19,703 nt of DNA, from positions 1-19,703 of the forward strand of contig NCCR01000086.1 of NCBI GenBank assembly GCA_002279765.1. The letters are read 5' to 3'. Both the position numbers and the translations under genes were made by a program. The DNA comes from Verrucomicrobia bacterium 12-59-8 (GTDB lineage: Bacteria > Verrucomicrobiota > Verrucomicrobiae > Verrucomicrobiales > Verrucomicrobiaceae). This document shows, piece by piece, positions 15,805-19,703 of the stretch. Positions within the stretch are counted from its first letter, which is position 1, and each line of letters opens with the position of its first letter. A model generated the notes under the pieces. It did not search any database. It was not told where the DNA came from and saw only the letters and a list, made by a program, of their open reading frames with translations.

Positions 15805-15903
15805 TCAATGCACGCCGTGGTTGGCGAGGAAGCGTTCCGCCTCCAGTGCGGCGGCGCAGCCCTGCCCGGCGGCGGTGATGGCCTGGCGATAGACGTGGTC
15901 GGC
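15805..15903. repeat. 99-base direct repeat, copy 1 (last 33 codons of trxB)
   Basis: Identical over all 99 bases to 19605-19703, in the same orientation. On the minus strand it reads the final 32 residues of thioredoxin reductase plus the TGA, beginning [10 protein letters not shown] and ending L-A-N-H-G-V-H. The left edge coincides with the stop codon and the right edge with the breakpoint in trxB. Bases flanking the two copies on the left are unrelated. Confidence 0.97.
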
Positions 15904-16669
15904 TTTCGTCGGTATCGACGAGATCGCTCAGGAACTGGCCGTTTGGCACGTGGCCGATGGCGACGAAGACGCATTTCAGCTCCAGCTCGCTCTTCTCACC
16001 GGTGACGAGGTTTTCGAGCGTCACTGCCCGCATCTCGCCCTTCTCGTCGGTGAGGTATTCGCTGACCGTGGAGTTCCAGACGGGCTTGATCTTTGGATTG
16101 GCGAGGGCGCGGTCGGCCATGATTTTCGAGGCTCGCAGGGAGTCGCGGCGATGGATCAAATAGACGGTGCTGGCGAATTTGGTGAGGAATCCGGCTTCTT
16201 CGCAGGCGCTGTCGCCGCCGCCGATGACGCAGACGGGGACGTTGCGGTAAAAGGCACCGTCACAGGTGGCGCAGCTGGTCAAACCACGGCCGATGAGGCC
16301 CTTTTCACCCGGCAGGCCGAGATGCTTGGGGGAGGCACCCGTGGCAACGATCACCGTGTGGGTCTCATAGACAGTGCCGCCTTCGGTGTGGACTTCGAAG
16401 TGGCCAGTAGCGGTCTTTTTGACGCTGCTGACGAGGGAGTACTCGATGCGTGCGCCGAACTTTTCGGCCTGGGTCTGCATGTTCATCATCAGCTCAGGCC
16501 CCATGATGCCGTTGGGGAAGCCGGGGAAGTTTTCGACTTCAGTGGTCGTGGTGAGCTGCCCGCCGGGCATGTTGCCGGAGAGGATCAGGGGCTTCAGGTT
16601 GGCACGGCCGGTGTAGATGGCCGCCGTGTAGCCGGCGCAGCCGGTGCCGATGATGATGACGTTTTCCAT
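15805..16669 (-). pseudogene. trxB: Thioredoxin reductase with internal deletion and frameshift
   Basis: The ATG at 16669 starts a clear TrxB: G-T-G-C-A-G-Y-T-A-A (FAD-binding, 8-17), G-G-Q-L-T-T-T-T-E-V-E-N (36-47), the redox pair C133-A-T-C136, and the NADPH site G-G-G-D-S-A-C-E-E-A (150-159). Homology runs to D-T-D-E at residue 255, then the frame breaks at 15904/15903. The remaining 33 codons are present in another frame and match the true C-terminus. Compared with the family, about 26 residues are missing, including the conserved G-D-C/V-x FAD motif, and the frame shifts. As written, the protein would be inactive and run on to 15548. It sits divergent from arsR and would normally recycle thioredoxin for ArsC. 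The breakpoint equals a repeat boundary, so misassembly is a real possibility. Confidence 0.85.
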
Positions 16670-16730
16670 GAGAAAGGGAGGTTGGGGCGTGGTGAATGAA
16701 TGAAAAGAAAACGCTTGCTGCCAAGCAACT

Positions 16731-16758
16731 ATTTGGTTATTTAGCCAAATAACCAAAT
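16731..16758. promoter_or_regulatory. Perfect inverted-repeat operator between trxB and arsR
   Basis: ATTTGGTTATTT (16731-16742) is the exact reverse complement of AAATAACCAAAT (16747-16758), with AGCC between. The element is strikingly AT-rich for this sequence. It ends 5 bases before the arsR ATG (16764) and lies 61 bases from the trxB ATG (16669). ArsR/SmtB repressors bind dyads of this kind, so autoregulation of arsR and co-control of the divergent trxB are inferred. Weak promoter-like boxes overlap it in both directions: on the minus strand TTGGTT, 17 bases, AATAGT; on the plus strand TTGCTG, 17 bases, TATTTA. A second, smaller dyad GCTTG-CTGC-CAAGC lies at 16713-16726. Confidence 0.75.
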
Positions 16759-16763
16759 TAATA

Positions 16764-17075
16764 ATGCCTGTCAGCAAATCAGTTTCCAGCAAGCGCGCCG
16801 CCGTAATCAAGGCGCTGGCACACCCCTCACGGCTGCTTATCGCCGAGGCGCTGATGGAAGGCGAGATGTGCGTTTGTGATCTGAAGGACCTCGTGGGCGC
16901 GGACATGTCCACCGTGTCCAAGCACCTGAGTATGATGCGTCAGGCCGGGGTGCTGGTCTCGGACAAGCGCGGGCTGAACATCTACTACCGTCTGGCCTGC
17001 GACTGCCTGGGGGATTTCCTGCGCTGCCTGGACCAGCTGGCACCGAAGAAGGCCACCACCAAACCCTGCTGCTAA
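16764..17075 (+). CDS. arsR: ArsR/SmtB-family arsenic-responsive repressor
   Basis: 103 residues from the ATG at 16764. It is a compact winged-helix protein: A-L-A-H-P-S-R-L-L-I-A-E-A-L (17-30), then E-M-C-V-C-D-L (34-40), the ArsR metalloid-binding site with Cys36 and Cys38, and the recognition helix S-T-V-S-K-H-L-S (49-56). Further cysteines at 79, 81, 88 and a terminal C-C pair (102-103) could add As(III) ligands. It should repress the operon until arsenite binds. A perfect inverted repeat lies just upstream of its start codon. The DUF6428, channel, arsC and outer-membrane-like genes follow on the same strand with gaps of 9-35 bases, consistent with one operon. Confidence 0.93.
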   Translation: MPVSKSVSSKRAAVIKALAHPSRLLIAEALMEGEMCVCDLKDLVGADMSTVSKHLSMMRQAGVLVSDKRGLNIYYRLACDCLGDFLRCLDQLAPKKATTKPCC

Positions 17076-17090
17076 CTGCTTTTTCCTACC

Positions 17091-17579
17091 ATGAACATCA
17101 CCGAATTTCTCTCCCTCCTAAATGAGCATGCGGACAAGCCGCTGCTGTTTGTGCTGCCGGATGGCGGCATGATCCCAGCGCACTATCACGTCACGGAAGT
17201 GGGCCATGTGGCGAAGAACTTCATCGACTGCGGCGGGACACGGCGCGAGTTGGAGACCTGCCTGCTGCAAACGTGGGTGCATGATGATGTGGACCACCGT
17301 CTGCTCTCAGGCAAGCTGGCCACTATCTTCGAACGTGCGGGCGATGTGCTGCCGCATCACGAGCTGCCGGTTGAGATCGAATATGAGGACGGTGTGGTGG
17401 CGCAATTTCCGGTGGAGAGCGTGGAGATTATTGATGGCGCGCTCGCCTTTCACCTGGGCCTGAAGCACACCGACTGCCTCGCGCGAGGCATTTGCCTGCC
17501 CGGTGAATGCGCGCCCACGCCTGCACCGCAAATCGCAGTGGCAGCCTCTTGCTGCACGCCCGGATCCAAATGCTGCTGA
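17091..17579 (+). CDS. DUF6428 family protein of the arsenic operon, Cys-rich tail
   Basis: 162 residues from the ATG at 17091, 15 bases after arsR. The body (1-130) carries a conserved-looking core: I-P-A-H-Y-H-V-T-E-V-G (28-38), D-C-G-G (46-49), C-L-L-Q-T-W (57-62) and D-H-R-L-L-S-G-K-L (68-76). I recognise it as DUF6428, a family I recall beside arsR and arsC in Bacteroidetes and Planctomycetes; its function is not established. The C-terminus holds C129, C135, C140, and then C-C and C-C pairs at 154-155 and 161-162. This suggests binding of a thiophilic metalloid, for example as an arsenite chaperone or sink, but that is inference. No signal peptide is present, so it is cytosolic. Confidence 0.75.
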   Translation: MNITEFLSLLNEHADKPLLFVLPDGGMIPAHYHVTEVGHVAKNFIDCGGTRRELETCLLQTWVHDDVDHRLLSGKLATIFERAGDVLPHHELPVEIEYEDGVVAQFPVESVEIIDGALAFHLGLKHTDCLARGICLPGECAPTPAPQIAVAASCCTPGSKCC

Positions 17580-17588
17580 ACCCCCGCC

Positions 17589-18266
17589 ATGAAAAAAATC
17601 CTCGCTGAACTGCTGGGCACCTTCACACTCGTCTTTGCGGGCACGGGTGCCATCGTCATCAATGCCGCGAGCCACGGGGCCATCGGCCACGCCGGCATCG
17701 CCCTCACCTTTGGGCTCGTCGTGCTGGCGATGATTTATACTTTTGGCGATGTCAGCGGCGCGCATTTGAACCCGGCCGTCACGATCGCCTTTGCCGCGGC
17801 ACGGCGTTTTGCGTGGCGCGATGTGCCGGGCTATCTTGGCGCGCAGATCACCGGTGCGCTGGCAGCCAGTCTGCTGCTGCGTGTGCTCTATCCGCAGGAT
17901 GCCACCCTTGGGGCCACTCTGCCTTCAGGGTCTGAGATGCAGAGTTTTGTACTGGAACTGGTGCTCACCGCCATTCTGATGCTGACGATTTTGAGCGTGT
18001 CCACGGGAGCCAAGGAAAAGGGCAGCACCGCTGGCATCGCCATAGGAGGCGTGATCGCCCTGGAGGCCATGTTTGCCGGACCGGCCTGTGGAGCCTCGAT
18101 GAACCCCGTGCGCTCGCTCGCGCCTGCGCTGGTCTCCGGGCATCTGGAGCATCTGTGGCTCTACCTCGCCGCGACTGTGCTCGGCGCCCTGATTGCCGTG
18201 CCGCTGTGCATCGGCGTGCGTGACAGCGGCTGCTGCGGTGGCCGGTGCATGCCTGCCGTCGAATGA
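17589..18266 (+). CDS. Aquaporin/MIP-family channel of the arsenic operon (AqpS-like)
   Basis: 225 residues, starting 9 bases after the DUF6428 stop. Six hydrophobic helices are visible. The first half-helix motif is the standard H-L-N-P-A-V-T (N61-P-A63). The second reads S-M-N-P-V-R-S (N172-P-V174-R175), a valine in place of the usual alanine. The C-terminus ends with cysteines (S-G-C-C-G-G-R-C, 213-220). In Sinorhizobium meliloti the aquaglyceroporin AqpS in an arsR-aqpS-arsC operon lets arsenite made by ArsC leave the cell. The same role is inferred here because arsC follows and no ArsB or Acr3 pump is present. A seven-T run lies in the 35-base gap before arsC, without a convincing stem. 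Confidence 0.88.
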   Translation: MKKILAELLGTFTLVFAGTGAIVINAASHGAIGHAGIALTFGLVVLAMIYTFGDVSGAHLNPAVTIAFAAARRFAWRDVPGYLGAQITGALAASLLLRVLYPQDATLGATLPSGSEMQSFVLELVLTAILMLTILSVSTGAKEKGSTAGIAIGGVIALEAMFAGPACGASMNPVRSLAPALVSGHLEHLWLYLAATVLGALIAVPLCIGVRDSGCCGGRCMPAVE

Positions 18267-18301
18267 CTTGGTCCCATTTTTTTAGAGCGCCACTTCCTCC
18301 C

Positions 18302-18808
18302 ATGAAACCACCCACCATCCTCATTCTCTGCACCGGCAACTCCTGCCGCTCCCACCTTGCCGAAGGTATCCTGCGTCGCGCATTGGGCGATGACTACACC
18401 ATCGCCAGCGCCGGGTCCAAGCCTGCTGGCTACGTTCATCCTCTTGGCATCAAGGCCATGGAGGAGATCGGCATCGACATCTCGGCACATCATTCCAAGC
18501 ATCTCAATGAATTCCTCAACCAGGATATCGAAACCGTTATCACCGTCTGTGGCAATGCCGACCAGGCCTGCCCGATGTTTCCCGGCCAGGTGAACCGCCA
18601 CCACTGGGGCTTTGACGATCCCGCGCACGCCACCGGGACCGAGGAGGAGCAGATGCAGGTCTTCCGCCGCGTGCGCGATGAGATCCGCGAAGTGTTCGAG
18701 TCCTACGCCTCCGGCAGGCAGAATCAGGCCGATCTGGCCAAGACGGTGCCTCCGCTCGCTGCGCTGGCCTACAGCGACGGGCATCAGGATGAAAACAGGA
18801 AGAAGTGA
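18302..18808 (+). CDS. arsC: Arsenate reductase ArsC, thioredoxin-dependent (LMW-phosphatase fold)
   Basis: 168 residues from the ATG at 18302. The phosphatase P-loop C-T-G-N-S-C-R-S begins at Cys10. The redox cysteines of the Staphylococcus pI258-type enzyme are in place: Cys83 and Cys90 in [10 protein letters not shown], with the catalytic Asp in W-G-F-D-D-P (105-106). The enzyme reduces arsenate to arsenite by a triple-cysteine relay, and the resulting disulfide is restored by thioredoxin and thioredoxin reductase. This explains the divergent trxB in the same locus. The C-terminus is about 30 residues longer than the pI258 enzyme and hydrophilic. The upstream open frame from 18245 lacks family similarity and was not used. 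Confidence 0.95.
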   Translation: MKPPTILILCTGNSCRSHLAEGILRRALGDDYTIASAGSKPAGYVHPLGIKAMEEIGIDISAHHSKHLNEFLNQDIETVITVCGNADQACPMFPGQVNRHHWGFDDPAHATGTEEEQMQVFRRVRDEIREVFESYASGRQNQADLAKTVPPLAALAYSDGHQDENRKK

Positions 18809-18839
18809 AAAGTGGGGAGCCACATCTATCCGCACCGCC

Positions 18840-19529
18840 ATGAAAACCGCACCACACTTCCACATTCTGATGCTGGCCGTGTGTACCGCTGTGGTGCCTG
18901 TGTTTGGGACACCCAGCGGTCTGAACAACATCCCCACCGCTGACACTGTGCCGCACCGCACGGTGGCGGTGCAGTACTTCAGCAGCTTCGGTGGGGCGAA
19001 TCAGTTTGCCACGAGCGGGCCGGGCAAAACCTCAGACTGGGCGGGCTTCAAAACCGGGTGGGACTTCAAACCGCTGCATCTGGAGTGGGGTCTCGACAGC
19101 GTACTGGGCGCCGGCAACTCGGGGCCGCTGCTGCTGCAGACGAAGGCGCGGATTCAACCCTGGGAGGACGGCATGTTTGCGCTCGGTGTGGCCAGCGTGG
19201 CGCTGACGGACACAAAGCGTGCGGGAGATCCCTTTACCTACGCGATGCTGTGGCATGACTTCTGTCTCGTGCGCCTGCATGCGGGCTACGGCGTGCAAAC
19301 GCATGGCGACAGCTACCTCTTCGGCGTGGACCGCGCATGGAAGCTCTTTGGCCGCAATTTCAATCTGAACGCCGACATCGTGCAGTCGCGCAATCAGCAC
19401 GGCCTCATCACCGCTGTGGGTGCGAAGTTTGACCTGAGCAGGCACATCGTGCTGGAAACCTGGGCAAACTTTCCTGACCGCGACCGTGTGAGCGTCATTG
19501 CCAAGATCAATCTTGTGTTCACTTTTTGA
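18840..19529 (+). CDS. Predicted outer-membrane beta-barrel-like protein
   Basis: 229 residues from the ATG at 18840; the longer open frame upstream is a shadow within arsC. A signal peptide spans about 1-23 (hydrophobic I-L-M-L-A-V-C-T-A-V-V-P-V-F-G). The mature part alternates hydrophobic and polar residues in short strands rich in Gly, aromatic residues and Asp (for example Y-F-S-S-F-G-G and W-G-L-D-S-V-L-G). It ends F-T-F, the aromatic C-terminal residue typical of outer-membrane proteins inserted by BamA. I do not recognise a named family. It begins 31 bases after arsC and is probably the last gene of the ars operon; a role as an outer-membrane route for arsenicals is only a guess. Confidence 0.65.
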   Translation: MKTAPHFHILMLAVCTAVVPVFGTPSGLNNIPTADTVPHRTVAVQYFSSFGGANQFATSGPGKTSDWAGFKTGWDFKPLHLEWGLDSVLGAGNSGPLLLQTKARIQPWEDGMFALGVASVALTDTKRAGDPFTYAMLWHDFCLVRLHAGYGVQTHGDSYLFGVDRAWKLFGRNFNLNADIVQSRNQHGLITAVGAKFDLSRHIVLETWANFPDRDRVSVIAKINLVFTF

Positions 19530-19604
19530 GCGGTAGGAGAGATGAAGCTCAGGCGAATGCCATGGGCTGTTAGCCTTTTCTGTTGGCTGCCGTCACTTGC
19601 CCTC

Positions 19605-19703
19605 TCAATGCACGCCGTGGTTGGCGAGGAAGCGTTCCGCCTCCAGTGCGGCGGCGCAGCCCTGCCCGGCGGCGGTGATGGCCTGGCGATAGACGTGGTC
19701 GGC
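19605..19703. repeat. 99-base direct repeat, copy 2 (trxB 3' end at the window edge)
   Basis: Exact copy of 15805-15903. It occupies the very last bases of the window, 75 bases after the outer-membrane-like gene, and on the minus strand it encodes the final 32 residues and stop of TrxB. Whether an intact trxB continues beyond the edge cannot be seen. The 75-base spacer 19530-19604 shows no gene and no clear terminator. Confidence 0.97.

Noticed and set aside
15805..19703. The 99-base repeats as attL/attR of an integrative element in the 3' end of trxB
   Set aside because: There is no integrase or recombinase between them, and the segment starts with the rest of trxB itself, which does not fit integration into an intact 3' end.

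Overview
The window looks like a contig-sized piece of a high-GC (roughly 60 %, judged by eye) Gram-negative chromosome. The best guess is Verrucomicrobiota, near Prosthecobacter/Verrucomicrobium. This is inferred from gene content: a planctomycete/verrucomicrobial-type secreted sulfatase, a membrane-anchored multiheme cytochrome with HEAT and TPR repeats, a DUF6428 arsenic-locus protein, several envelope genes, and start codons almost without Shine-Dalgarno sequences. No tRNA, rRNA, CRISPR array, insertion sequence or integrase was recognised, and no gene-free stretch exceeds 300 bases.

Layout. 1-333 is the 3' end of a gamma-type carbonic anhydrase. 408-1049 is a bifunctional-nuclease (BFN) domain protein with a very acidic tail, converging on a large eight-heme cytochrome c/HEAT/TPR protein (1057-3387, minus). 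3568-5046 is an NYN-domain nuclease with LOTUS/OST-HTH-like domains. It converges on a minus-strand envelope pair: an OmpA-domain protein (5063-6532) and an M23 peptidase (6618-7472). Divergent to these runs a plus-strand series: uppP, a DUF2062 gene interrupted by an in-frame stop, a TPR protein, and a serine beta-lactamase-fold hydrolase translationally coupled to the TPR gene. A beta-helix protein (10801-11973, minus) is divergent from a two-gene unit: an overlooked 51-residue membrane protein that overlaps a sulfatase by ATGA. Minus-strand corA, a rhodanese and an L,D-transpeptidase lipoprotein follow.

The right end is an arsenic-resistance locus: a divergent thioredoxin reductase gene (trxB), a perfect 12-bp inverted-repeat operator, then arsR, a DUF6428 gene, an aquaporin-type channel, a thioredoxin-type arsC and a small outer-membrane-like protein. 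The inferred logic is that ArsC reduces arsenate to arsenite with electrons from thioredoxin/TrxB, and the channel lets arsenite out. No ArsB or Acr3 pump is present. The ArsR, DUF6428 and channel proteins all end in cysteine-rich tails.

The most unusual structure is at trxB. The gene lacks about 26 codons including the C-terminal FAD-binding motif, and it is frameshifted at 15903/15904. The 99 bases just 3' of that breakpoint (15805-15903, the last 33 codons of trxB) recur exactly as the last 99 bases of the window (19605-19703). This may be an assembly artefact or a real rearrangement; the sequence alone cannot decide.
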